Source: JAJDAH01 sp964487605 (GTDB lineage Bacteria > Myxococcota_A > Polyangia > Polyangiales > Polyangiaceae). Taken from it: 64,000 bases of DNA. Shown piece by piece: positions 35,827 through 45,061 of this stretch; within the stretch, counting starts at the first letter, position 1; every line of letters begins with the position of its first letter. The notes under the pieces are model-generated. The model was not told where the DNA came from and did not search any database. It worked only from the letters and a program-made list of their open reading frames with translations. The stretch spans positions 1 to 64,000 of the forward strand of contig CAZARU010000005.1 in assembly GCA_964487605.1 (NCBI GenBank). The letters are read 5' to 3'. The position numbers and the translations under genes are program-made.

Positions 35827-35857
35827 GGGCCGAGCGTAGCAGTGACGCTCCACCCGG

Positions 35858-37465
35858 CTAGTCGGAGGCCTTGCGGAGCTTCTCGCTGCTCGTGATGAGG
35901 TGCTGCAGGGCGCCGTCCTGGTCGCGGGCGCAGTCCTCGATGCGGCCCGCGGCGGCGAGCGCCTGCTCGGAACCGCGGGTCTGCTGGCGCTGGGACGCGT
36001 TGAGCTGATTGACCATGTTGCTGATGTTCTCGATCGTCTGGGTGATCTGGCGGCCGCCGCGGGCCTGCTCCTGGCTCGACCGCTCCACCTGCTGGCTGAT
36101 GGCGCGCATCTTCTCGCCGCTCTTCATGATGAGCTCCGAGCCGCGCGCTTGCTGCGCCGTGGCCGCGGCAATCTGCTGCACGGTCTCGGCGATCCGGCCG
36201 ATGGCGTCGGTCACCTGCTTCGAACCCTTGGCCTGCTCGACGGTCGCACGGGCGATGGCGCGCACCATGTTGGTGCTCTTCTGGGAACTCTCCAGAATCT
36301 TCTTCAGCGCACGCTCTGCCTCGTTGGAGACCTCGACGCCGCGATCGACGTTCTGGGCGCCGCGCTCCACGGCCTGGATGGCGTTGCGGCTCTCGGCCTG
36401 AATCGTCTTGATGAGATCCGCGATCTCCTTCGTGCTGGCGCCGGCACGCTCCGCAAGATCCTTGATCTCGTCGGCGACCACGGCGAAGCCCTTCCCGTGT
36501 TCCCCGGCCTGCGCGGCGATGATGGCGGCGTTGAGCGCCAAGAGATTCGTCTGCTCGGCGACTTCGTCGATGACGTTCAGGATCTGACCGATGGCGTCGA
36601 TGCGGCTGCCCAGGTTGGAGATCACCGCCACGGCTTCCTGGCTGGACTCCTTGATCCGGTAGATCTCGCCGATGGTCTTCAGGATGGACTCGGCGCCGCG
36701 CTCCGCGTCCTGCGCGACCTCCTCCGACAGACGCGCCGTCTCGTTGGCGTTGGACTGCACCTGATCGATGGACACGTCCATCTCGTTCATGCTCGAGCTG
36801 GTCTCTTCCGCCGTCAGCGAGAGCGCATCGACGTTCTTCGCCACTTCCTTGATCGAGAAAGCCATCTCCTCGATGGAGGCGACCATTTCCCGGACACTCG
36901 AGGCGAGCTCGCCGATGTTGTCGGCGACCTCGTCGTTGGTGGCCGTCATCTCGAGGATGCTCGAGCTCGACTCCTCGGCGCTGGCGGCGAGGACCTCGAC
37001 GTGCTGGCCGATGTCGTGCAGCGACGACGCCATCTCCTTGACGATGCGCGCCGCTTGCTCGCTCGCCTCGAGCTGGATCGCCACGCCTTCGGTCAAGGAG
37101 CGAAGCGAATCCGCCAGCTCGCGACCGGCGCTGTCCACCGCCTCCCGTCGCTCGTCGTCCCGCTCGCGCATCTCGGACACCTGGTCCGCGACCAGTCCCA
37201 GCTCGTCGAAGACTCGCGCGACGTCCGGCGTCGCGCCGGGGGGCGCCGCGGGACGATCGCCGCGGACCGCCTTCTTGACGGCCTCGCCGAGGAGACCTGC
37301 GCTGGCGGAATCGGAACTCTGGCCCGACCAGACGAGCGCCACGAGGCCGACGATGAGCAGCACCCCGGCGGGAATGCGGTAGTCGGGGTTCGCCATCGCG
37401 AGCGCCGCGGCGATCACGACGAGCCCCAGGATGGCGAGCTGCTGGCGCGATGAGAGCTGGGTCAA
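35858..37465 (-). CDS. Methyl-accepting chemotaxis protein without sensor domain
   Basis: This 535-residue receptor starts at TTG 37465. Two short hydrophobic helices (about 9-25 and 31-47) anchor it, with only a few residues between them, so there is no periplasmic ligand domain. A long coiled coil then leads to the signalling hairpin around 300-350, with AEQTNLLALNAAIIAAQAGE and GKGFAVVADEIKDLAERAG, the CheA/CheW-binding tip. Myxobacterial relatives such as FrzCD share this variant tip. Its methylation helices have the usual Ala/Glu/Gln pairs. No che genes are adjacent. It may sense membrane state or interact with a partner protein. Confidence 0.9.
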   Translation of the reverse strand: MTQLSSRQQLAILGLVVIAAALAMANPDYRIPAGVLLIVGLVALVWSGQSSDSASAGLLGEAVKKAVRGDRPAAPPGATPDVARVFDELGLVADQVSEMRERDDERREAVDSAGRELADSLRSLTEGVAIQLEASEQAARIVKEMASSLHDIGQHVEVLAASAEESSSSILEMTATNDEVADNIGELASSVREMVASIEEMAFSIKEVAKNVDALSLTAEETSSSMNEMDVSIDQVQSNANETARLSEEVAQDAERGAESILKTIGEIYRIKESSQEAVAVISNLGSRIDAIGQILNVIDEVAEQTNLLALNAAIIAAQAGEHGKGFAVVADEIKDLAERAGASTKEIADLIKTIQAESRNAIQAVERGAQNVDRGVEVSNEAERALKKILESSQKSTNMVRAIARATVEQAKGSKQVTDAIGRIAETVQQIAAATAQQARGSELIMKSGEKMRAISQQVERSSQEQARGGRQITQTIENISNMVNQLNASQRQQTRGSEQALAAAGRIEDCARDQDGALQHLITSSEKLRKASD

Positions 37466-37517
37466 CGGTTCGTCCTGGCGTTCTCACCGGCCGCGACGGG
37501 CCTGCCGCGAGCGCGAA

Positions 37518-37539
37518 GGGACGCCCTCCTCGGCGTCCC
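37518..37539 (-). terminator. Strong hairpin upstream of the chemoreceptor gene
   Basis: GGGACGCC and GGCGTCCC form a perfect eight-base stem with a six-base loop. It lies between the lipoprotein gene and the chemoreceptor start. It may be a second terminator or a leader structure of the receptor mRNA. Confidence 0.4.
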
Positions 37540-37622
37540 GAGGGTATTCCGTCGGCGTCCCCGCGAACAAGCCCCCGAATTCACGGCGCTCGGCTGCCGC
37601 GATTCGGGCGCCGCGCTGCTCT

Positions 37623-37648
37623 CGCCGGCCGAGGGCGGCTCGCCGGCG
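37623..37648 (-). terminator. Hairpin after the Pro-rich lipoprotein gene
   Basis: CGCCGGC and GCCGGCG pair around a partly self-complementary loop, starting six bases past the stop at 37654. No U-tract is seen. Confidence 0.5.
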
Positions 37649-37653
37649 CGTCG

Positions 37654-38229
37654 CTATTTCCTGTGGGCGACCTTGCCGCGATGCGGCTTCTTCTCGCCCT
37701 CCGGCAGCCGAGTGTCAGCGGTCGGAGTGAGGATGGGCATCAGCGGGTCGCGGGGACGTTCGTCGCTCTTCGCGGCGGGGAGGACCGGTGCCGCGACCAC
37801 CATGGGCCGTCCGGTCTTCGGCGGCGGGGCATCGGCTCCCGGCGGCGCGGCGACCGCCGTTCCCGGTGATGCGCTGCGCGGGCTGCCCGCTGCCACCGGC
37901 TTCGAGGGTCGCCGGGAAGCCGTGGACAGACGCGGTGGACTCGACTGCGTCGGGCGCGGCGGCGACGCGGTCCGGGGCACCGGCTCCTGTGGCTCGGCGC
38001 CGACCCGACCGGGCACGGGGATCGGCGCGCTCGGGGCGGAGTGGGCAGCGCGGGCGGGGGGCGTCGGCTCCGGGCTGGTCGCTGGAGCCGGCGACGGCGC
38101 GTAGTGCGGTGGGTAGCTCGCCGCGTGGAGGCGACCGTTCGTCGCGGTGTGGTGGTCGTAGACGTGGAGCGTGCACCCTCCGAGAGAACTTCCCAGCGAG
38201 ACCATGGAGAGCACGATGGAGGGCTTCAC
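37654..38229 (-). CDS. Pro/Ala-rich lipoprotein
   Basis: This 191-residue protein is read from GTG 38229, giving a short signal with lipobox GSSLGGC (Cys19). The rest is mostly low-complexity Pro/Ala/Ser/Thr sequence (for example PAPATSPEPTPPARAA) with basic residues at the C-terminus (EKKPHRGKVAHRK). Such extended Pro-rich lipoproteins often span the periplasm and contact peptidoglycan through the basic tail, which is a guess here. There is no folded domain that I recognise. Codon composition is coding-like, with strong GC at third positions. Confidence 0.6.
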   Translation of the reverse strand: MKPSIVLSMVSLGSSLGGCTLHVYDHHTATNGRLHAASYPPHYAPSPAPATSPEPTPPARAAHSAPSAPIPVPGRVGAEPQEPVPRTASPPRPTQSSPPRLSTASRRPSKPVAAGSPRSASPGTAVAAPPGADAPPPKTGRPMVVAAPVLPAAKSDERPRDPLMPILTPTADTRLPEGEKKPHRGKVAHRK

Positions 38230-38286
38230 GGATCGTCATCCGCCGGGAGCCCACGAAACCTTCCCCGCCGGCCCGCGCGCCAGGGC

Positions 38287-39936
38287 TCAGGGTTCCGACG
38301 CCGGGGCTTCGGGCAGCAGCGCGGGGCCCCCGACCGGCAGCGTCACGGTGAAGACGGCGCCGCCGCCGGGGGCCTCTCCGTGCGTGATCTCGCCGCCGTG
38401 CTCGAAGACGATGCGCTCGACGATGGCGAGGCCGAGGCCCGTTCCCGTCGCCTTCGTCGTCGCGTACGGCTCGAAGAGCCGGTCGCGCATTTCCGGCGCC
38501 ACACCGGGTCCGTTGTCGCGCACGACGATCTGCACGTGGTCCTTGCCCCGCGGGGCCAGCGTGAGGCCCACCCGCGGCTCTCGCGACGTCGCCGCCGCGT
38601 CGATGGCGTTCTGCACCAGGTTCGTCAGGACCTGGATGATCTGGTCCCGGTCCGCGCGCACGGTGGGGCACGGCTGCGCGTCGAGGTCGATGCGCACGTC
38701 TCCGCGCCCGTGCAGGGAGACGACGTGCTGCACCGCCTCGGCGAGCGCCATCGGCTCCGGATTCGGTGGCGGGAGACGCGCGAATCGGGTGAACTCCGAG
38801 ACGATGGTGTTGATGCGGGTCACCTCGTCGAGCACGGTCCTCGTCGCTTCGTCGAAGTACTCGTCGAACGCCGGATCACTGCGGGCGCGAAGACGTCGCA
38901 GCGTCTCGACGGAGGCGCGAATGGGCGCCAGCGGGTTCTTGATCTCGTGGGCCACGCGGCGGGCTATCTCACGGCGAGCCGCGATGCGCTCCGTGGCCGC
39001 GAGGCGCCTGCGCATCGCCGTCAAGTCCGCGATGGCCTGATTGAACGAAGCGGCGAAGAGCTCCAGCTCCTTGCCCCCCGAGCCGCGCACCGGCTTCGGA
39101 TCGCCCGTGACCACCTCGCGTGCCTGCTCGCTGAGCGCCACGATGGGACGCGCCAGCCCGCGAGAGAGCAGCCCCGCGAGCGCCATCGCGACGGCGAGAA
39201 CGCCCAGCCCGATGAGCAGGATCGTGAAGTCGAGTCGGCGGATGGCCGCGTGCAGGGGGACGCGGGAGCGCTCGGCGCGGACCTGCAGGCCCGCGAGCTC
39301 GAAGGAGTCCGTCAGGGAGTCTTCGGGGTGCCCGGCGGCGCCCAGCGACAGGCTGACGCCGTGGCTCTGGGCCACTTCCCGAAGGAGCGGTTCGACGTGG
39401 CGCGCGGCGTAGAACCCCACGGTCACGCGTCCTTCGGTTCGAGCACAGTGGGCTTGAATCGCCAGCGGTGCTGTCGTGCGAACGCCGGCGCCCGGCGCGC
39501 GGCCACTCGTCCGACCGGTGATGCGTGCGGCGAGGGCTCGATCGGTCGTGCCCACGAGGGCCTTGTCGCCAGCCCCGAGCACCTCACCCTCCCCGGTCAC
39601 CAGCACCAGCTCGTCGAGTGGCAGTCCGCGCTTGAGCATCGGTACCCGCTCGGCGAGAGAGAGCCGCTGTCCGGGCCCGAGGCGTCCGGCGCGGAGATCC
39701 ACCAGGGTCGCGTCCACCAGCGGGTGATCGGCGCAGAGCGGTCCGACGATCTCCGGAAGCTCTCGCGTCTGGCGCTCCACCTCCACGGCGAGTCGCTCCC
39801 TGGTTTCGAGGAAACTCTCACGAAAGCGCTCCTCTTCGGTCCTGCGCCACGCCTCCCGCACGCCGAAGGCGAGCATCGTCGCCGTCGTCACCGTCAGCAC
39901 GGCGATGGCGAGCAGGAGGCGTTGCGCGAGCGTCAC
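38287..39936 (-). CDS. NtrY-like membrane sensor histidine kinase
   Basis: This 549-residue kinase is read from GTG 39936, directly before the first membrane helix (about 8-25). A periplasmic domain of about 200 residues (about 28-235) of unknown fold follows, with VLVTGEGEVLGAGD resembling a double-Cache-type sensor. The second helix (about 236-257) leads into a HAMP domain (LARPIVALSEQAREVVTGD). HisKA has H330 in RRVAHEIKNPLAPI and the ATP-binding domain shows DNGPGV and GTGLGLAIVERI. The HEIKNPL box and layout are those of NtrY/AtoS-like kinases, which usually pair with sigma-54 activators. No response regulator is adjacent. Confidence 0.9.
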   Translation of the reverse strand: MTLAQRLLLAIAVLTVTTATMLAFGVREAWRRTEEERFRESFLETRERLAVEVERQTRELPEIVGPLCADHPLVDATLVDLRAGRLGPGQRLSLAERVPMLKRGLPLDELVLVTGEGEVLGAGDKALVGTTDRALAARITGRTSGRAPGAGVRTTAPLAIQAHCARTEGRVTVGFYAARHVEPLLREVAQSHGVSLSLGAAGHPEDSLTDSFELAGLQVRAERSRVPLHAAIRRLDFTILLIGLGVLAVAMALAGLLSRGLARPIVALSEQAREVVTGDPKPVRGSGGKELELFAASFNQAIADLTAMRRRLAATERIAARREIARRVAHEIKNPLAPIRASVETLRRLRARSDPAFDEYFDEATRTVLDEVTRINTIVSEFTRFARLPPPNPEPMALAEAVQHVVSLHGRGDVRIDLDAQPCPTVRADRDQIIQVLTNLVQNAIDAAATSREPRVGLTLAPRGKDHVQIVVRDNGPGVAPEMRDRLFEPYATTKATGTGLGLAIVERIVFEHGGEITHGEAPGGGAVFTVTLPVGGPALLPEAPASEP

Positions 39937-40048
39937 GGTCGAATCGTACGGTGTAACGCCCGCGACCACCGATAGGCCGCGGCTCCTGAGCGGATGCGCA
40001 GCCGGCCGAGTTGCGTGGCGCGGCGCGCCTTCGTAGCTTCCCGCCGCC

Positions 40049-42625
40049 GTGCGTGCCGTGGTTTCGTTCGTGGTGGGCCTCGCGTGTTGCGCGTGCTCCT
40101 CGCGCACCGTGGACGCAGAGGGGGCGCGCGCTCCGGAGCGAGCGGAGCCGGCGCCGCGCGAGCGCGCCGCCGCGAAGGTCGGCTTGCCGGCGTCGCTGCT
40201 CGGCAGCGTGCCAGCCGGTACCTACGGGCCCTACGTCGGTCATCGCGACGGGGGGCGCCTGGTCGTCTGGGCCGCCGCGAGCGGTGCGAACCGGACGTGG
40301 TCTGCGCTGGTGACGGGAGGGAAGTCCGTCGCGACTCTGGGCGACGCACCGCCGCAGCTCGGGCTGGTCGTGGTGCGGCCCACGGGTTCGGGTCACCTCC
40401 TCGCCTACACGCGTCCTGCGGAAGCGGGCTTCCTCGTCGAGGCCCGCTCGGTCGGGGCGGGCGGAGAGCCGCTGGGAGCGCCCACGGTGGTGGCCGGCCC
40501 CGAGCAGGACGTGCTGTGGGTCGAGGCGCTCGCGGTGCGCGGCGGGAGCCTCGTCCTGTGGGCGGTCCGTCGCGCCGATCGCGCGGACGTGTGGGCGGCC
40601 TCGCTCGATGCCGCCGGCGCCCGCGCGACCGAGCCGGCCGTCGTCGTGAAGAACGCTCGGGCGTGGCAGGTCGCGCCCGGAGACGACGGAGCGATCGTTG
40701 CCACCGTCACCGCCGGGCCGGAGCCGGGCTCGCCGGGCCCACTCGTCGTGACTCCCGTCTCGCCGCAAGGGCGCGCCGAGACCAAGGCCACCGTCGTGAG
40801 CGAGACCGTCACGGCCGACTTGGACCTGGACTTCGCGCGCGCGGGAGGCGGATACGTCCTGGCGTGGTCCGATCGCGATCGCATCGATTCCCGCGTGATG
40901 CTCGCGGCGCTCGACGCCGGCGGGCGGCCGAGGGGGGCACCTCGAGCCGCGACGCCCGGCCGAGGTGAGCAGGCGCTGGTCGCGGTCGTCCGCCCCCACT
41001 CGAAAGCGGGCACCGCGTACCTCGCCTGGGAGAACCTGCTCGACCGCCCCAGCTCCGCGCGCGAGATCCTCGTCGCACCGCTGTCGGCAGAGGGGGCGCT
41101 CGGGGCGGAGCGAGCCGTGATCGGCATCGTCGCTTCCGACGGGACGGTGCCCGAGCTCGTCGCGACGCGTGACGGCCTCGCGGCGCTCACGCTGGCGCCG
41201 CCGTGCGCCGTGAGCCAGCCGTGCGAGGGCGCGGACGGCGTGCCGACGTTCGTGCGATTCGATCGCCACCTGGCTCCGATCGAGGCCGAGCCGCTTCGTC
41301 TCGACGCCCTGGAAGGCGAAGCCGCCGCGATGGCGTGGGGCCTGCACTGCGCCGACGAGTGCGGCGTTCTGGCCGCGGAGGGCTCTGCGCCCGCTCGTGT
41401 CTTCTCGGTGACGCTGCGCTCCCTCGGCCGGCACTGGCGCGCGCCAGCGCGACAGGTGCCCTTGGAGCCGGCCCCGCGGCTCGAGTCGCTCGACACGATC
41501 GCCGCGCCGCCGCCGCTCTCCGACGTGGCCGCCGATGCGATCGGCGACCGCGTGCTCGCCGCGTGGGTCACGTACTTCGATCCGACGCTCCCGTTCACAC
41601 GGCTGACGCGCCCCGCGCCCGACGGTAGGTTCGATCCGCTCCGAGCCTTGCTCCAGGTGGGTGCCGTGCGGAACGACGGCGCCGCCACGGTCGTCCAGAC
41701 GCTGTCGCTGCGCGCGCGGTCCCTGGGCGGCGTCGCGGTCGCGGCCGGGGACCCGAGCCGCGGCGAAGCCCTCGTCGCGTGGAGCGCCCTCGATCACGGC
41801 GTTCCGCAGGTCTTTCTGACGCTGGTCGGCAAGGATGGCGAGAAGCTTCAGCAGCGCATGCTCACGCGCGCCAAGGGCGAGGTGAGCGACGTGGCTCTCG
41901 CGTACCTCGGGGGCGATTCGTGGGTCGTGGGATGGGTCTCCGAGCGAACGGGTGATCCCGAGGTGTTCACCACGAAGGTGAACCGCCTGCTGATGCGGCT
42001 GGTTCCGGAGCATCGGGTCACGACCTCGCCCGGCGCCGCGTCGGACGTCAGCTTGGTGCGCGCCGGCGACGACGCGATCATCGCCTGGGCCGACGCGAGA
42101 GACGCCGAGCAACGCGGACGGTCCGACATCTTCGTCCAGAGATTGCGCGGCGCCGACGGAGCACCGTCGGGATCGGCGCACCGGATCCCGACCCGCCTCC
42201 ACTCGCATTCTCCCGCCCTCTCGCGCATGGGCTCGAAGACCGTGCTGGCCTGGATGGAGGACGAGGCGGATCTGTCACAGGCCGACGACGTGCCCGGCGT
42301 GTTCGTGGTTGCGCTCGACGACGAGGGGAAACCCGCGGCCGAACCGCAGGCGCTCGGCTTCGAGGGTGCAGCGTCGGCGGTCGGGCTCGCCTGCGAAGAG
42401 CGTGTCTGCCGCCTGGCCGTCACGAGCGGCGTCGGCGGGCGCTCGGTACTTCAAGCGGCGACCTGGCCCGGCGGTTCACCTCGAACGGTGTCGCGCCTGT
42501 CGGGGCCTGGCCAGCAGACCGTGCCACTCGCGGTGACCACTTCCGGCGTGCTGTGCGCGGATCAGAAGGGTGATCAGGGACGGATTCGCCGCGCCCTCGT
42601 CGCCTTCGGCGACGGGTCGAAGTGA
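40049..42625 (+). CDS. Large beta-propeller-like surface lipoprotein
   Basis: This 858-residue protein starts at GTG 40049 with a lipobox (VGLACCAC). The body is built of repeated beta-strand units with the pattern hydrophobic-strand, Gly/Asp turn and W-x-D or A-W (VLAWSDRDR, AYLAWENL, AIIAWADARD, TVLAWMEDEAD), which fits a beta-propeller. Cys pairs (CAVSQPC, CADEC, CEERVC) may form disulfides. No catalytic residues are recognised. Its stop overlaps the GTG of the next gene (GTGA at 42622), so it is made together with the membrane sulfatase-like protein and may act with it at the cell surface. Confidence 0.72.
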   Translation: MRAVVSFVVGLACCACSSRTVDAEGARAPERAEPAPRERAAAKVGLPASLLGSVPAGTYGPYVGHRDGGRLVVWAAASGANRTWSALVTGGKSVATLGDAPPQLGLVVVRPTGSGHLLAYTRPAEAGFLVEARSVGAGGEPLGAPTVVAGPEQDVLWVEALAVRGGSLVLWAVRRADRADVWAASLDAAGARATEPAVVVKNARAWQVAPGDDGAIVATVTAGPEPGSPGPLVVTPVSPQGRAETKATVVSETVTADLDLDFARAGGGYVLAWSDRDRIDSRVMLAALDAGGRPRGAPRAATPGRGEQALVAVVRPHSKAGTAYLAWENLLDRPSSAREILVAPLSAEGALGAERAVIGIVASDGTVPELVATRDGLAALTLAPPCAVSQPCEGADGVPTFVRFDRHLAPIEAEPLRLDALEGEAAAMAWGLHCADECGVLAAEGSAPARVFSVTLRSLGRHWRAPARQVPLEPAPRLESLDTIAAPPPLSDVAADAIGDRVLAAWVTYFDPTLPFTRLTRPAPDGRFDPLRALLQVGAVRNDGAATVVQTLSLRARSLGGVAVAAGDPSRGEALVAWSALDHGVPQVFLTLVGKDGEKLQQRMLTRAKGEVSDVALAYLGGDSWVVGWVSERTGDPEVFTTKVNRLLMRLVPEHRVTTSPGAASDVSLVRAGDDAIIAWADARDAEQRGRSDIFVQRLRGADGAPSGSAHRIPTRLHSHSPALSRMGSKTVLAWMEDEADLSQADDVPGVFVVALDDEGKPAAEPQALGFEGAASAVGLACEERVCRLAVTSGVGGRSVLQAATWPGGSPRTVSRLSGPGQQTVPLAVTTSGVLCADQKGDQGRIRRALVAFGDGSK

Positions 42626-45057
42626 CGTCCGCCGCCCCATCGAGCGGCGAGGGCGACCCGTCGCCGCCGGGAGCGACGCAAGCGGCGGACGCGGACGCCG
42701 CGCCGGCGGACGCCGCGCCGGCGTTCTCGTCGACCGTGTCCCCAGAAGACGCTGGTGCCACACGTCGAGCAGCGTTCTGGTCGGTGCTCGCCTGGGCGTG
42801 GTGGGCAGGGTTCTTCGTGTGGCTCGTGGACGAGGCGGTGCTCGTCGCCGTGGGCGGTGCCAGTCACCCGTCTCGCTTCCTCCACGGTGCGGCGGCGGGC
42901 CTGTTCCTCTCGCTGCTCGCCGCGACCGCAGTGGGAGTGGCGGTCGGTGCAGTGTGGGCCATCTCGATAGGAGCGCAGCGCAGCTCGGCCGTCGTCCGGC
43001 GTGCCTCGCGATGGCTGTGGGACTTGCTGTGGCAAGGGGCCCCTGGGGATCACGTGCGGCGGGTCGGGGCGGCAACGGGCTGGCTCACGCTCCTGCCGGT
43101 GCTCGCGATGGTGTCGATCGTCTCGACCCGCGCGATCGTGCTCGGCGTGGCGCGGCCCGAGAACATCGCGGTCATCGTGCTCGCGGTGCACGTGGGCCTG
43201 GTGCTGTCCGCGGCGATGCTCGGCCCGTTCGTCGTTGCCGTCGGTCGCGCCTGGGCCTCCCTGTGGTTTCGTGTGCCCGGCGTCGGGTGGCTCGTCGGCC
43301 GAACCGGACGCTTCGCCGTCGTGACGCTCTGCGCGGCCCTGCTCGCGACGGGTGCCGTGGCCTACCGGTCACGGGAGCTGCTCTCGTACCTGCCCTGGGC
43401 CAGCATCGGTGCCGTCGGGGGCGGGACGGCGCTCGCGACGTTCGTCGCAGCCCTGCTCGCGCGAATCCGCGCACCGCATCGTGGTTGGCGCATCGCGCGG
43501 CGCGCCCTATCGCTGACGGTCGTGATCGGGTGCGGCGTCGCCGGCGCGCTGCTCCCGCTCCGCAGCGGCGTGGCGCACGACGCGATGAGCGGAAGGGTCG
43601 TGTCCGGCGCGGCGGGTCACCGACTCGTATCGCTGCTGCTCGACGTGGACGGTGACGGCCAGATCATCGGCTTCGGCGGCGGGGATTGCGCCCCCTTCGA
43701 CGCGACGCGGCGGTCCGGAGCCGACGACATTCCGGACAACGGTATCGACGAGAACTGCGATGGCTCGGACCTCACGGTCGCCTCGCTCACGGCGGTGGAC
43801 GGGCGGTGGGATCACCCGGTCCCGGCATCGTGGCCGGAGAAGCCGACCATCGTCCTCGTCACGATCGACGCGTTCGCGGCCCGGATGCTCGAGTCGCTGG
43901 GCGGCAAGGGGTCGGTCGTTCCCAATCTCGACGCGCTCGCTGAGAAGAGCGTGCTCTTCGAGCACTGCTTCAGTCAGGGGCCCTCCACCCGGCTCTCGTT
44001 CCCCGCGATGTTCACGTCGCAGTTCGACACGATGATCGAGCGCACGCTGCGCGGAAGATGGCCCTTTCCGCTGCCCGACGGGAACCTCATGCTGGCCGAG
44101 ATCCTGCGCAAGAGCGGGTACGCCACCGTCTCCGTCGCGCCCGACGTCTACTTCACCCACGGCTACTGGAAGGGGATCACCCAGGGTTTCGACAAGGTGG
44201 ACTCGAGCCCGGTCAAGAGCTTCACCTCGGGCGGGCGGCACACGGCAGCCGAGGTGACCGCGGCCGCAACGGTGGCGCTCTCGGAGCCGCGGGACGATCC
44301 TCTGTTCCTGTGGGTTCACTACTACGACGCCCACTCGCCGCATCGGCAGCCCAAGGGGGGCAAGGTCTTCGGCACCGAGCGGATCGACGTGTATCGGTCG
44401 GAGCTCGACTTCGTCGATCGCCACGTCGGGGAGCTGCTCGAAGCAATTCGGGAGCATCACCCCGATGCGCTCGTCGTGGTCGCCGCAGACCATGGTGTCG
44501 GCTTCGACTCTCCGCGCCACGACAAGGCGGGCTACGGACACGATCTCTCCACCGTCGTGCTGCACGTGCCGCTGCTCTTCAACGCGCCGTTCCTGCAGGC
44601 GCGACGGATCTCCGCACCCGTGAGCACGCTCGACATCACTCCGACCCTCGTGAACCTGCTCGGCCTGCGAAAGAGCTACGGCTTCAAGGGGCACAGCCTC
44701 GTTCCCGCGCTCGCGACGGGCCTCGCGACGCGTCCGCCGCTGGTCTTCAGCGAATACTACGTTCCGGAGGCGAAGCTCCGAGGTGACGATCCGCTCCGGC
44801 TCGTCAGCGTACGAACGCCCCGCCACAACCTCGTTCTCGATCGCACGACGGGGACGGTCGAGGCTTACGACTGGACCGACGACTACGAGGAGCGCGAGAA
44901 CCTCTGGGACGCCGAGCTCGACCGCCTGGATCGCGAGGAACTGGAGACCCTCAAGACGACACTGGATCTCTTCGTGTACGCCACGTACACGAACCGCCCC
45001 CGGTCGGAAGCGGCGCCCCCGCCCGCGCGCAAGCGCAAGGCCAAGGGCGCCCCGTAG
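42622..45057 (+). CDS. Membrane-bound sulfatase-fold enzyme with MopE-type motif (copy 1)
   Basis: This 811-residue protein starts at GTG 42622. After an Ala/Pro-rich cytoplasmic end, about six to eight hydrophobic helices span residues 48-330. Next is a metal-binding motif of the MopE type at 341-380 (DVDGDGQ, GGGDCAPFD, GIDENCDG). The alkaline-phosphatase/sulfatase domain follows from about 408: VLVTIDAFAA supplies the first metal Asp, the nucleophile position is Thr456 in PSTRLSFPAMF, and AADHGVGF (D623/H624) supplies later metal ligands. Thr in place of Cys or Ser means it cannot be a formylglycine sulfatase; a phospho-transferase or hydrolase role (as in LtaS or PE-transferases) is more likely. 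It is coupled to the upstream lipoprotein. Confidence 0.85.
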   Translation: MTSAAPSSGEGDPSPPGATQAADADAAPADAAPAFSSTVSPEDAGATRRAAFWSVLAWAWWAGFFVWLVDEAVLVAVGGASHPSRFLHGAAAGLFLSLLAATAVGVAVGAVWAISIGAQRSSAVVRRASRWLWDLLWQGAPGDHVRRVGAATGWLTLLPVLAMVSIVSTRAIVLGVARPENIAVIVLAVHVGLVLSAAMLGPFVVAVGRAWASLWFRVPGVGWLVGRTGRFAVVTLCAALLATGAVAYRSRELLSYLPWASIGAVGGGTALATFVAALLARIRAPHRGWRIARRALSLTVVIGCGVAGALLPLRSGVAHDAMSGRVVSGAAGHRLVSLLLDVDGDGQIIGFGGGDCAPFDATRRSGADDIPDNGIDENCDGSDLTVASLTAVDGRWDHPVPASWPEKPTIVLVTIDAFAARMLESLGGKGSVVPNLDALAEKSVLFEHCFSQGPSTRLSFPAMFTSQFDTMIERTLRGRWPFPLPDGNLMLAEILRKSGYATVSVAPDVYFTHGYWKGITQGFDKVDSSPVKSFTSGGRHTAAEVTAAATVALSEPRDDPLFLWVHYYDAHSPHRQPKGGKVFGTERIDVYRSELDFVDRHVGELLEAIREHHPDALVVVAADHGVGFDSPRHDKAGYGHDLSTVVLHVPLLFNAPFLQARRISAPVSTLDITPTLVNLLGLRKSYGFKGHSLVPALATGLATRPPLVFSEYYVPEAKLRGDDPLRLVSVRTPRHNLVLDRTTGTVEAYDWTDDYEERENLWDAELDRLDREELETLKTTLDLFVYATYTNRPRSEAAPPPARKRKAKGAP

Positions 45058-45061
45058 CTGC

